From Natronohydrobacter sp. (lineage in GTDB: Bacteria; Pseudomonadota; Alphaproteobacteria; Rhodobacterales; Rhodobacteraceae), in the NCBI GenBank assembly GCA_020832585.1, contig JAFIEL010000002.1:1-64000 (forward strand): a DNA stretch of 64,000 nucleotides. Reading direction: 5' to 3'. The number at the start of each line of letters is the position of its first letter. Positions within the stretch are counted from its first letter, which is position 1. Both the position numbers and the translations under genes were made by a program. This document shows positions 18,386 through 28,413 of the stretch, piece by piece. Below the pieces are notes generated by a model. That model saw only the letters and a list, made by a program, of their open reading frames with translations, was not told where the DNA came from and did not search any database.

Positions 18386-20110
18386 ATGTACTTTGAAGAA
18401 ATCAAAGAGATCGGCAGAGACCGTTTCGATGTGCCGATCGCGCATCAGATCTGGGATATGAAGTATCGCTTTCGCCGTGGCGGGATAAACCTCGATGACA
18501 CGGTCGACGATACCTGGCAACGCGTTGCAAAGGCAATTGCGCAGCCGGAGGGCGTGGAAAGCGCCCTATTTTGGGAGTCGCAATTTCTTGGGATCCTTGA
18601 TGATTTTCAATTCCTGCCCGCTGGACGTATCCTCGCAGGTGCGGGAACTGGCCGAAAAGTCACCCTGATCAACACTTTCGTCATGCAGACGATCCCCGAC
18701 TCGATCGAAGGGATCTGCGATACACTCAAGAATGCTGCGCTGACAATGAAGATGGGGGGCGGTCTCGGATACGACTTCTCGACCATCCGCCCGAAAGGCA
18801 CTCTCGTGGCCGGGCTCGACTGCCCGGCAGCCGGGCCGCTCTCTGCCATGGATATCTGCGATGCCATGTGCCGCATGCTGGTCGAGGGTAGCGGACGGGG
18901 TGCGATGATGGGGACCCTGCGCTGCGACCACCCTGACATCGAAGCATTCATTGATGCCAAGACCGACCGCACGCGGCTGCGCAATTTCAACCTGTCGGTT
19001 CTTGTGACCGATGCGTTCATGGCAGCGCTCGAAGCCGATTCAGACTGGCCGCTGATCTGGCAGGGAGAGACCGTGCGCGTCGTCAGGGCCAAAGCACTCT
19101 GGCGGCAGATCATGGAGCGCACCTATGCCAGCGCTGAACCTGGTGTGTTGTTCATCGACCGCATGAACGCGCGCAATCCGATGGTCTGGACGGAAACCTT
19201 GTGCACAACGAATTCCTGCGCCGAGCAACCGCTGCCACCGAACGGAAGCTGCCCGCTGGGATCGATCAATCTTGCGCAGCTGGTCACGGATCCCTTCACG
19301 TCGATGGCACGGCTTGATCTCGACCGGTTGCGTCAGATCGTGCCTGTCGCTGTGCGGTTCATGGACAATGTCATTGATGTCTCTGGCTACCCGATAGAGG
19401 CGCAGCGGGTTGAGGCGTTGGCAAAACGTCGGATCGGTCTTGGCGTGACCGGCGTTGCCGACGCACTTGCGATGATCGGACTTGTCTATGGCGAACCAGA
19501 GGCGGCGGCGGCACTCGAGACATGGGTTTCAGAAATCCAGCGCTGCGCACTTGAGGCCTCAACCGCACTCGCACGGGAGAAAGGTCCCTTTCCTGCTTTC
19601 GAGGCAGAGCCATATCTGGCTACCGAGGCGATGGCATGGATCGACGACGGCCTGAGAAGCGACATCGCAACCCACGGGTTGCGCAACGCCGTGCTGACCA
19701 CAATCGCGCCGACAGGAACGACGTCAATGTTCGCAAACAATGTATCCTCTGGTATCGAGCCGATTTTTGCGGCCTCTTATTTCCGTCGCGTCACGCAGCC
19801 CGATGGATCACACACAACCGAAGAAGTGGTGGATTATGCGGTATCACTGTGGCGTCAACTGAAAGGCCAATGCACTCCGCTACCCCCGGCTTTCGTGACA
19901 GCAATGGATCTCGACCCAGAGGCACATATCCGCATGCAGGCAGCCGCCCAACGTCACATCGACAGCGCCATTTCCAAGACCGTCAATTGTCCGGAGGATA
20001 TATCCTTCGAAGACTTTGAGAATGTCTATCTCTCGGCTTATCGGACCGGGTGCAAGGGATGCACGACGTATCGACCGAATGATGTGACCGGTTCGGTGCT
20101 CAACACATGA
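18386..20110 (+). CDS. Adenosylcobalamin-dependent (class II) ribonucleotide reductase
   Basis: NSCAEQPLPPNGSCPLGSINLAQLV (NxCxE active site), GGGLGYDFSTIRP, GTTSMFANNVSSGIEPIF, GCKGCTTYRPN; RBS GGAAGGAG before ATG 18386. Confidence 0.88.
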   Translation: MYFEEIKEIGRDRFDVPIAHQIWDMKYRFRRGGINLDDTVDDTWQRVAKAIAQPEGVESALFWESQFLGILDDFQFLPAGRILAGAGTGRKVTLINTFVMQTIPDSIEGICDTLKNAALTMKMGGGLGYDFSTIRPKGTLVAGLDCPAAGPLSAMDICDAMCRMLVEGSGRGAMMGTLRCDHPDIEAFIDAKTDRTRLRNFNLSVLVTDAFMAALEADSDWPLIWQGETVRVVRAKALWRQIMERTYASAEPGVLFIDRMNARNPMVWTETLCTTNSCAEQPLPPNGSCPLGSINLAQLVTDPFTSMARLDLDRLRQIVPVAVRFMDNVIDVSGYPIEAQRVEALAKRRIGLGVTGVADALAMIGLVYGEPEAAAALETWVSEIQRCALEASTALAREKGPFPAFEAEPYLATEAMAWIDDGLRSDIATHGLRNAVLTTIAPTGTTSMFANNVSSGIEPIFAASYFRRVTQPDGSHTTEEVVDYAVSLWRQLKGQCTPLPPAFVTAMDLDPEAHIRMQAAAQRHIDSAISKTVNCPEDISFEDFENVYLSAYRTGCKGCTTYRPNDVTGSVLNT

Positions 20111-20211
20111 CAGCGATTCAGCAAAGGAAGCGCCCCGACCGTGGTTCTGGTCTGTTAGAAGAATGTTAGCAATCACGCGAATAGTATTCCAGTCAAGTGA
20201 CAAGTGGGAGC

Positions 20212-20669
20212 ATGTTCGACATGAAACTTTGCGCCTGTGCCGGGTCAGGAAACTGGGTGAGACACTGGATGGCGCTCAAACAGCTTCCAGCGGACCAGAA
20301 ACTGATCGTGATCAATGCACTTCAAGGTCAACAGACCGGATTGGACGTTTCATATCGCCCGCAAGGTTCCTTACCATGATCCCGCCAAGGGAACGCAAAA
20401 CGCGGTCAATCGGTATCGCAACATGGCCAGACCGCGCGCGCTCTGGCCATGACCGCCCGAATCGCCACCTGACAGACAGGGAGTTTGTTCTACGCTCAGG
20501 GTATTCCATTGCGGAGATTGCCAATTTCGGATACCGTCATGCTGCTGGTGACGCCGGGATAGACTACATGGATTATCCGCAAATCACACGCTGGGATGAG
20601 TGCGCCTTGCTGACGCCGGATTTGCAGCCTCACAAAGCGCTTGGTCAATTTGCTGCTTATCCCGCATGA
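20212..20669 (+). pseudogene. Decayed glutathione S-transferase (N- and C-terminal pieces in two frames)
   Basis: Frame 1 MFDMKLCACAGSGNWVRHWMALKQLP...NALQGQQTGLDVSYRPQGSLP* resembles a GST N-domain; shifted frame HLTDREFVLRSGYSIAEIANFGYRHAAGDAGIDYMDYPQITRWDE resembles a GST C-domain; frames meet at ATGA 20376-20379. Confidence 0.6.
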
Positions 20670-20687
20670 TGTTCGCAAGCCCAAGGC

Positions 20688-22619
20688 GTGGCAGAGATGA
20701 TAGCCAAAAGTGAAGTAGCCGAAAGCGACCTGTCATCTGGAAACGTGCAACCAGATGGTGGTTTCGACATCATTCGTCGCTTGCGGGTGCCGGTCTGGGT
20801 TTTCGATATCGACAGATCCCGCATCGCATTTGCCAATGACGCCGCCTGCGCACTTTGGAGCGCGCCCGACGAGGAGGCGCTAAGAGCGCGTGATCTTGGT
20901 TCCGACATGTCTGTGACAGTGGCCAAGCGTCTGAAGCAGTATCAATCTGATTTCACCGCCTCGGACGCCACTTTTTCTGAACTCTGGACGCTTTATCCCG
21001 GCGGTGTTCCCAAAAGTGTCATGGTGGAATATAGTGGCTTTGTATTGCCCGACGGACGGATGGGCATGTTATGCGAGGTCACGGCCGAGGCCGGGGTTGA
21101 AACGGAGCCGCATAACCTGCGCAGCGCAGAGGCCGTGCTGCATACCGACGTGATCATCGCTCTTTTCAGCGCACAGGGCGATCCCCTCTACCTGAACCCC
21201 GCTGCCAGAAGCGCCTTGCCGACTGGCGTGCAAACGCTCGCTTCGCTTTTTTTCGATATGTCGGATTTTGACCTGTTGGAAAGCCAGATGCGAAATAATG
21301 GCGAGGTTCGGTTCGTCACGCGGATACGTCTTTCCGCTGGCGTGCGCTGGATCGATCTCTCCGCCAGATCCTGTCTTGATGCTGCAACAGGCAGCCCGGC
21401 CATTCTATTGACGGCCATTGATGTGACAGAACTGATGTATGCGCGCGAAGCGGCAGAGGCCGCGAACCATGCAAAATCCAAATTCCTTGCGAATATGAGC
21501 CATGAAATCCGCACGCCCCTGAACGGCGTTCTGGGCATGGCTGATCTGATGGCGGAAACAAGGCTGGACGACGACCAGAAGACCATGCTGGCTACTATCC
21601 GGGAGTCCGGCTGGAGCCTGTTGACCTTGCTCAATGACATACTTGATCTGGCGCGTGTCGAATCCGGTAAACTCGGCCTTGAACAAAGTCCGTTTGACCT
21701 GTCTAGCCTGATTGACCGCCTTGCCTCTTTGCATGGACCGAACGCACGCGCCAAGGGAGTCGATCTGACTATTCACCACACTCAGGACTTGGGCGCGCTG
21801 CGCCTGGGGGATGAAACCCGCGTCATGCAAATCCTGCACAATCTGATCGGCAATGCAGTCAAGTTCACCGAACATGGTACTGTATCGCTCTGGGTCCATG
21901 CCAATGATCCACAGGCGTTAAGCTTCACGATCTCTGACACTGGCATCGGCATGTCTCAGGAGCAGGTAGACCGCATATTCAACGAGTTCGAACAAGCCGA
22001 GGCAGGAACAGCCAGACGCTACGGCGGTAGCGGGCTGGGAATGACCATCGTGCGAAAACTGCTGGAACTGATGGATGGCGAAATACGCATCGAAAGCACG
22101 CCGGGAAAAGGTACGGTCGTCGAAATAAGTGCTCAACTGCCTGTCATTTCGAACCCGGTCAATCCACTTCCACACCTATCCACCAACAGCCCCTGGGAAA
22201 TTGCCGGCCTTCGCGGACGACGCGTGCTGGCCGCTGATGACAATGCCACAAATCGATTGATTCTGGCAGCCATGCTGGCAAGGCTCGGCATGGATGTTCG
22301 TTTGGCAGAGAACGGCGTAGAGGCGTGCAATCTCTGGCGCTCGGAGACATTCGATGTGATGCTGCTCGACATTTCGATGCCGGTGATGGACGGGCTTGAA
22401 GCGCTGCGTGTGATGCGCGCCGAATCGCTTGAATCCGGTCGACCGCTTCCTGTTGCCATTGCGGCAACGGCCAATGTCATGACAGATCACGTTGCTCAGT
22501 ATTTCGCCGAAGGCTTTGCCGATACGCTTCCCAAACCGCTCAATCGCCAGCAGCTTGAAGATGTGATGATTCACCGTCTGGCGTCAAAAAACGAGGATTA
22601 TCCTGGCTGGGACGCATAA
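20688..22619 (+). CDS. PAS-containing hybrid sensor histidine kinase/response regulator
   Basis: H-box [23 protein letters not shown], ATPase [29 protein letters not shown] domain [18 protein letters not shown] and LPKPLN. Confidence 0.92.
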   Translation: MAEMIAKSEVAESDLSSGNVQPDGGFDIIRRLRVPVWVFDIDRSRIAFANDAACALWSAPDEEALRARDLGSDMSVTVAKRLKQYQSDFTASDATFSELWTLYPGGVPKSVMVEYSGFVLPDGRMGMLCEVTAEAGVETEPHNLRSAEAVLHTDVIIALFSAQGDPLYLNPAARSALPTGVQTLASLFFDMSDFDLLESQMRNNGEVRFVTRIRLSAGVRWIDLSARSCLDAATGSPAILLTAIDVTELMYAREAAEAANHAKSKFLANMSHEIRTPLNGVLGMADLMAETRLDDDQKTMLATIRESGWSLLTLLNDILDLARVESGKLGLEQSPFDLSSLIDRLASLHGPNARAKGVDLTIHHTQDLGALRLGDETRVMQILHNLIGNAVKFTEHGTVSLWVHANDPQALSFTISDTGIGMSQEQVDRIFNEFEQAEAGTARRYGGSGLGMTIVRKLLELMDGEIRIESTPGKGTVVEISAQLPVISNPVNPLPHLSTNSPWEIAGLRGRRVLAADDNATNRLILAAMLARLGMDVRLAENGVEACNLWRSETFDVMLLDISMPVMDGLEALRVMRAESLESGRPLPVAIAATANVMTDHVAQYFAEGFADTLPKPLNRQQLEDVMIHRLASKNEDYPGWDA

Positions 22620-22633
22620 AAGATGGCGGCAAC

Positions 22634-23428
22634 CTACATCATCCCTTCGACTTCTGGGGCGGTGACAAAACGCCATTTGCGCAAAGGGCCAGCCATCACG
22701 TTGAGATAGTAAAGTTCAAAACCATGAGGCGCGCCGCAAGGGTGATGGCCGCGCGGGACAAGAGCGACATCGTGATCCTCGACGGCCAAGGTCTCGTTCA
22801 GGCTGCCATCATCAGTGTAGACCCGTTGCAGCGCCCAGCCATTCGCGGGATTCACGCGGTGGTAATAGGTTTCTTCCAGATAAGTGATGCGCGGAAAGTC
22901 GTCTTCGTCATGGCGGTGGCTAGGATAGCTGGACCAGTTGCCCGCAGGGGTGAACACTTCTGTCACCAGCAGACTGTCGCAATAATCTTCATTCTCCATT
23001 GCGATATTGTTGATCCAGCGCGTATTGGACCCTTCGCCACGCTGTGTGAGAGAAATGCCATCCGGGCCAATCCGCCGCGCAGCGTGCCCGCCATGGCCCG
23101 GTGCAGAACATACCGCGATGGTGCAATCGGTCTGCGCCACGGCCTGCCAATCCTTGCCTGCCGGCACATAAAGGCAATGCGGCGGGGACTTTTCGAACAC
23201 ATTCATCCGGTCGCCCAAGGTACCCCAGTCCCGCCCTGCGGCCGAAATAGCAGCCTTGCCCTCTACCATGACCACAACCACCTCGCGCGCGCCAGTGGCC
23301 TCATGCACGTCTTCGCCAGCGCGCAGGCGATAAAGGCTGAAACCAACATACCGCCAGCCAGCGGATTGGGGCGTGATCTCGTGCACCTTGCCATGCGTGC
23401 CGAAGGGTTTGCGCAGAAGATATGACAT
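22634..23428 (-). CDS. iolB: 5-deoxy-glucuronate isomerase
   Basis: IolB-like cupin: PSHRHDEDDFPRITYLEETYYHRVNPANGWALQRVYTDD; in iol operon. Confidence 0.92.
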   Translation of the reverse strand: MSYLLRKPFGTHGKVHEITPQSAGWRYVGFSLYRLRAGEDVHEATGAREVVVVMVEGKAAISAAGRDWGTLGDRMNVFEKSPPHCLYVPAGKDWQAVAQTDCTIAVCSAPGHGGHAARRIGPDGISLTQRGEGSNTRWINNIAMENEDYCDSLLVTEVFTPAGNWSSYPSHRHDEDDFPRITYLEETYYHRVNPANGWALQRVYTDDGSLNETLAVEDHDVALVPRGHHPCGAPHGFELYYLNVMAGPLRKWRFVTAPEVEGMM

Positions 23429-23439
23429 GGGCGTAACCT

Positions 23440-23634
23440 CTATTCCGGGTCTTTGGGGTCAAATGCGATGAAGAACTGATGTGCACAATAAATGCCGACC
23501 GCGCCAAAAAGGATCGCAAAGAACGGGCTGCCGGTGGCAAGCTCATAGACTGCCCAGCCAAGGCAGAAGACCACCACGGCGACACGCCGCCAGACCGGGC
23601 GGAAGAAAGAATGTTGCACATCGATCAGTTTCAT
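23440..23634 (-). CDS. Small (64 aa) hydrophobic protein in the iol operon
   Basis: MKLIDVQHSFFRPVWRRVAVVVFCLGWAVYELATGSPFFAILFGAVGIYCAHQFFIAFDPKDPE; two predicted TM segments; ATGA overlap with iolE stop. Confidence 0.7.
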   Translation of the reverse strand: MKLIDVQHSFFRPVWRRVAVVVFCLGWAVYELATGSPFFAILFGAVGIYCAHQFFIAFDPKDPE

Positions 23635-24533
23635 GAGGCGCCGACCAATCCTGTCTTTGCGGCCAGACGTCTGAGCGTGTGCAAACCAAGTGTCTGATAC
23701 AGAAGCGGATTATGGATTGCTGGATCCTGTTCAGCTTCGATCACGATCCACCCATCATAGCTGCTCTCGGCGAGGATGGCCAAAAGCGGTTCGAAATCTA
23801 TCGCGCCATCCTGATCGCCCGGAACCGTAAAGACGCCTGACCGCACGCCATCCATGAAAGACAGATTGTCGGCCTCGATCCGGGCCTTGATCTTGGCGCG
23901 GACGTTTTTTGCATGGAAATGACGCACCCGGCCTACATGCTGCCGCAGCACAGTTTCGGGATCACCCCCGCCAAACCAGCAATGGCCCGCATCGAAGAGG
24001 AGTTTTGTATGTGGTCCCGTCGCGCCCATGAAGGCGTCAATATCCTCGGGCGTCTGAACGACAGTTCCCATGTGATGATGATAGACAAGATCGATCCCCT
24101 GCCCTGCACAATATGCAGCAACGGCCTCAACCTTCGCCCCGAAATCGCGCATGGCCGTCGCGTCCAGCACCGGGCGGGTGGACAGAGGTTGCGCGAGACC
24201 CTGAACGGAATTCGAGGTCTCGCAGACAATCGCGACCGTGCAGCCATTATGTGCAAGTTTGTCCAGATGGGGTTGAATCGCGCGGATTTCATCCTTGACG
24301 GAATGGGCCAGCAGGTTCATCGAATGCCAGCCCGAGATGAAGGCCAGACCATAGCTTGCCAGCAGCGCGCGCAATGCTTCTGGATCATCCGGCCAGCGGT
24401 GGCCATTCTCGATCCCGTCAAAACCGATCAGCACGCCCGCTTCATGCAGGATACGCTCGGTCGGGATATCCGCGCCAAGGGTCTGGTCATCATCATTGGC
24501 CCAGGCAATAGGGTTGGTGCCGAAGCGGATCAT
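23631..24533 (-). CDS. iolE: Myo-inosose-2 dehydratase
   Basis: MIRFGTNPIAWANDDDQTLGADIPTERILHEAG; TIM-barrel IolE family. Confidence 0.9.
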   Translation of the reverse strand: MIRFGTNPIAWANDDDQTLGADIPTERILHEAGVLIGFDGIENGHRWPDDPEALRALLASYGLAFISGWHSMNLLAHSVKDEIRAIQPHLDKLAHNGCTVAIVCETSNSVQGLAQPLSTRPVLDATAMRDFGAKVEAVAAYCAGQGIDLVYHHHMGTVVQTPEDIDAFMGATGPHTKLLFDAGHCWFGGGDPETVLRQHVGRVRHFHAKNVRAKIKARIEADNLSFMDGVRSGVFTVPGDQDGAIDFEPLLAILAESSYDGWIVIEAEQDPAIHNPLLYQTLGLHTLRRLAAKTGLVGAS

Positions 24534-24541
24534 GGGCGTCC

Positions 24542-26398
24542 TCAATTGCTCTGCCGCACATTCGCGGCATGGGTGATATAGGTCTCAAATGCGTCGCGCA
24601 GCCGATCTGTCGTGCCGATTTCCGGCACCGCGACATCCCACCAGTGACCTGCGCCCTCCAAGCCTTCGCCGGGGCCGGTGGCTGCAGTGGTGTCAATCAC
24701 GATAACCGTAGGGATGGCGCGGGTCCGGGCGGCGATGATTTCTACTTTCAGCGCGGCCAAATCACGCGCTTTCACTGCATGCGCGCCCATACTGGCGGCA
24801 TGGGCCACATAGTCGATCTGCGGTTGGTCCTGAACCGTACAATCGGCGTATAGGTTGTTGAAGGGCACGCCGCCTGTGCCCCGTTGCAGCCGGTTGATGC
24901 AGCCATAGCCGCGATTGTCGGTCAGGATCACCGTGAAAGGGATGCGCCGCATGACCGCAGTCGCAAGTTCGGAATTGGCCATCATGTAGCTGCCATCCCC
25001 CACGAAACACAGCACTTCGCGCGCTGGCTGGGCCAGTTTCAGCCCCATTGCGCCCGCGATCTCATAGCCCATGCAGCTATAGCCATATTCCATGTGATAG
25101 CCGCCAGCGCTGGGTTGCCAAAGCAGCTTCAATGCGCCGGGCATCGTGCCTGCTGCGCACATGGCGATACTGGCCTCTGTCGCGACAGCCTGCACCGCCC
25201 CGATGACCTGCGCATCGTTTGGCAGATCACCCGCTGCGACAGGGGCTCCGCATTTGCCATCCACTGCCGCCAGCCATGTGGCGCGGGCGTCCGTATCAGG
25301 CTTGGCGCGGTAATCGCCCAAATGCGCAGACAAGGACTCAAGCGCGACAAGCGCATCGGCCACCAGGCTGATGGCCCCATGCTTGGCTGCATCATAGCCC
25401 TGGATATTGATCGAAACGAGTTTTGCATCTAGCGCGAATAGCGACCGCGACCCGGTGGTGAAATCCTGCAACCGCGTGCCAATCCCGATCACCAGATCGG
25501 CCGCAGCGAGTGCCGCATTGGCCGCAGCCGACCCATCCACCCCCGCCGCGCCGAAATTCATCGGATGCGCTTGCGCCAGCGCGGATTTGCCCGCCTGGGT
25601 CTCCGTCACAGCAATCTGGTGGCGGTTTGCGAAGTCCCCCAGCGCCGCTTCCGCGCCCGAGTAGATCACGCCACCACCACAGATAATCACAGGGCGCTTG
25701 GCATGCGCGATCATCCCCGCTACCTCCTCCAACTCGCGCGCATCAGGCGCGGGGCGGCGGATATGCCATGTGCGGGGGGCAAAGAAATCCTCCGGCCAGT
25801 CATACGCCTCGGCCTGCACATCCTGACAGAAACTCAGGCAGACCGGCCCGCAATTGGCCGGATCCGTCATCACCCGTAGCGCGCGCGGCAAGGCGCTCAG
25901 AAGTTGTTCAGGGCGCGTGATCCGGTCGAAATAGCGCACAACAGGACGGAAACAATCATTGGCGCTGACCGTGCCATCGTCGAAATCCTCGACCTGCTGC
26001 AAGACCGGATCGGGGCGGCGATTGGCAAATACATCGCCCGCAATGATCAGCAGCGGCAGGCGGTTCACATGCGCCAGCGCCGCCGCCGTCACCAGATTGG
26101 TCGCCCCCGGCCCGATGCTCGATGTTACGGCCATCGCCTGACGCCGCGCCCGCCCCTTGGCAAAGGCAATCGCCGCATGCGCCATGGTCTGCTCATTCTG
26201 GCCGCGCCATGTCGGAAAAGGCGTCGCGCATAAATCACCATGCTGCGCGCGGTGCAGCGCCTCGCCCAGACCCGCGACATTGCCGTGGCCGAAAATCGCC
26301 CAGATGCCGGGAATGAAACGGTCTCCTTCGGCATTGTGTTGCGCGCCCAGCCAGCGCACCAGTGCCTGTGCGGCAGTCAAACGAATTGTCTTGCTCAT
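24542..26398 (-). CDS. iolD: 3D-(3,5/4)-trihydroxycyclohexane-1,2-dione hydrolase
   Basis: ThDP enzyme: IPGIWAIFGHGNVAGLGEAL, MEYGYSCMGYEIAGAMGLKLA, VGDGSYMMANSELATAV. Confidence 0.93.
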   Translation of the reverse strand: MSKTIRLTAAQALVRWLGAQHNAEGDRFIPGIWAIFGHGNVAGLGEALHRAQHGDLCATPFPTWRGQNEQTMAHAAIAFAKGRARRQAMAVTSSIGPGATNLVTAAALAHVNRLPLLIIAGDVFANRRPDPVLQQVEDFDDGTVSANDCFRPVVRYFDRITRPEQLLSALPRALRVMTDPANCGPVCLSFCQDVQAEAYDWPEDFFAPRTWHIRRPAPDARELEEVAGMIAHAKRPVIICGGGVIYSGAEAALGDFANRHQIAVTETQAGKSALAQAHPMNFGAAGVDGSAAANAALAAADLVIGIGTRLQDFTTGSRSLFALDAKLVSINIQGYDAAKHGAISLVADALVALESLSAHLGDYRAKPDTDARATWLAAVDGKCGAPVAAGDLPNDAQVIGAVQAVATEASIAMCAAGTMPGALKLLWQPSAGGYHMEYGYSCMGYEIAGAMGLKLAQPAREVLCFVGDGSYMMANSELATAVMRRIPFTVILTDNRGYGCINRLQRGTGGVPFNNLYADCTVQDQPQIDYVAHAASMGAHAVKARDLAALKVEIIAARTRAIPTVIVIDTTAATGPGEGLEGAGHWWDVAVPEIGTTDRLRDAFETYITHAANVRQSN

Positions 26399-26419
26399 GC
26401 TTGTTCCCCGTTCAACGCG

Positions 26420-28339
26420 TCAGGCCGCATCCTTTGCGCGCAACCGCGCCTTGTCCCAAACGCTGCACAGACGTGCGTAGCGCGCGCGCATCTCCGCCAC
26501 GGCCTGCGCGTCATCACAGGCCCCCGCGAACCAGCGCCGCGCTACATCGCCGAAAATCGTGCGCCCCACGGCGAACCCCTTGACCAGCGGGAATTGTGCG
26601 GCCGTGGCAAAGCTTGCCGCCAGCGCATCCTCTGGCGCGTCCAGCCCCAGAACCACAATCCCGCGCGTGTAGCGGTCATGCGTTTCAATCGCGGCAATGG
26701 CATTGGCCCAGGCGGCCTGCGTGGTCAGCGGCTCCAGCTTCCACCAGTCGGGGTAGATGCCCGCGTCGTAGAACCGCGCGATCACCTGCGCCGTGGTCTG
26801 GTCACTGACCGCGCCGACCTTGGACGGGATCACTTCCAGCAGGAATTCCAGCCCGTTGCGGCGCGAGGATGTGAAAAGCCGCCTGACCGTTGCGATCTGA
26901 TCGGCCCACAGACTTTCCGCGTCATCGGGATGGCAGAAGCACAGTACCTTGACCACATTGCCGCGCGCCCAAGTCTCAAGCCCGCCGCAGTCAGGGCCAA
27001 GGGCCGGTTCCAGCGTCAGCGGGCGCGATCCCGGCCATTCCGCAGGCCGCCCGACCCATAGCCCCGTGCCAGAGGCCGCATGCAGCGCCCGCCGCCCGAT
27101 CCGGTCATCACACAGGATGCCATAACCCGCGCGCCCGCCCTGCACCGCCAGTGCTGCTTCAAGGCACAACTCCTTGAACGCCGCGCCGCGTTCGGGCGTG
27201 TAACCCGCCATTTCCTCCAGTTGCATGCGGTGGTCGAAGGCAAAGATGCGGTAGTCGTTCCAATCCGGCCCGTGATTGCGCGCTCGGTTGGTGGACCAGT
27301 GTATCTGCTCCAGTGCCGCGTCATTGCGCAGATCAGGCCGCACCACGCCGCGCTTCAGAAAGAATTCCAGTTCCGCGAGCGAGGGATAGGCCGGTGTGCA
27401 GCCATGGCGCGACACCGCAAAGGCCCCGCAGGCATTCGCGTATTCCAGCGCGGTCGGCCAATCCGCCCCATCGAGCCAGCCCTTCATCAGCCCCGAGAAG
27501 AACCCGTCCCCCGCGCCCAGCACATTGAACACCTCGATAGGAAAGCCCGGACCGCTTTCGCCGTCATCCAGCCTGTCAGGGATCGCGCCACCGAAGGCCA
27601 CCGCGCCTGCGGCACCGCGCTTGCACACCAGCGTGGCGTCCGACACCGCACGGACGGCGCGCAGCGCCGCAATCGTGTCGGTACTTCCACCTGCAATGTG
27701 GAATTCTTCCTCCGTGCCCACGATCAGGTCGAAGAAATGCAGATGCGATTGCAGCTTGGCGGTCACTGCCACCGATTCCACAAACCGGCTTTCGCCATCG
27801 CCATGCCCTGCCACCCCCCACAGGTTGGGGCGGTAGTCGATGTCGAGCGCGGTCTTGACCCCGTGCTGCCGCGCCAGCCGCAGCGCTTTGAGCACTGCCG
27901 CCTCTGTCCGCGGGTGGGACAAATGCGTACCCGTGGGCAATAGCGCACGGGCCGAGGCGATGAAATCCTCGTCAATGTCGTCTTCACTCAGCGCCATATC
28001 CGCGCAATTCTCGCGGTAGAAAATCAGCGGAAACTGATCCTCGTCGCGTATGCCCAGCAACACCAACGCGGTCAGGCGGTCAGGGTCCGTCACCACACCA
28101 TCAGTGCACACCCCTTCCCGCGCCAGTTGCTCGCGTATGAAGCGCCCCATATGCTCATCGCCGACCCGCGTGATCACTGCAGAGCGCAAACCAAGCCGCG
28201 CAGTCCCACAGGCGATATTCGTGGGACTGCCGCCGATATATTTGGCGAAAGACCCCATATCCTCCAACCGCCCGCCGACTTGCGTGCCGTAAAGATCAAC
28301 CGACGAGCGGCCAATGGTGATCAGATCAAGTTTCTTCAA
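26420..28339 (-). CDS. iolC: Bifunctional 5-dehydro-2-deoxygluconokinase / DUF2090 (aldolase-like) protein
   Basis: PfkB kinase domain GGSPTNIACGTARLGL...GAGDGFFSGLMKGWL fused to ~300 aa C-terminal domain (FAFDHRMQLEEMAGYTPERG...). Confidence 0.92.
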   Translation of the reverse strand: MKKLDLITIGRSSVDLYGTQVGGRLEDMGSFAKYIGGSPTNIACGTARLGLRSAVITRVGDEHMGRFIREQLAREGVCTDGVVTDPDRLTALVLLGIRDEDQFPLIFYRENCADMALSEDDIDEDFIASARALLPTGTHLSHPRTEAAVLKALRLARQHGVKTALDIDYRPNLWGVAGHGDGESRFVESVAVTAKLQSHLHFFDLIVGTEEEFHIAGGSTDTIAALRAVRAVSDATLVCKRGAAGAVAFGGAIPDRLDDGESGPGFPIEVFNVLGAGDGFFSGLMKGWLDGADWPTALEYANACGAFAVSRHGCTPAYPSLAELEFFLKRGVVRPDLRNDAALEQIHWSTNRARNHGPDWNDYRIFAFDHRMQLEEMAGYTPERGAAFKELCLEAALAVQGGRAGYGILCDDRIGRRALHAASGTGLWVGRPAEWPGSRPLTLEPALGPDCGGLETWARGNVVKVLCFCHPDDAESLWADQIATVRRLFTSSRRNGLEFLLEVIPSKVGAVSDQTTAQVIARFYDAGIYPDWWKLEPLTTQAAWANAIAAIETHDRYTRGIVVLGLDAPEDALAASFATAAQFPLVKGFAVGRTIFGDVARRWFAGACDDAQAVAEMRARYARLCSVWDKARLRAKDAA

Positions 28340-28413
28340 GGTTCAGCTCCTCATGCCGGACTGAATCGCCACAGATGTCGAGATCGCATCAATGGTCATC
28401 AATCGAGCCTGGA

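Noticed and set aside
20163-20669. 168-aa ORF as an intact novel gene
   Set aside because: Only its C-terminal part has sense (GST-like) and the matching N-terminal GST part is in another frame; treated as pseudogene
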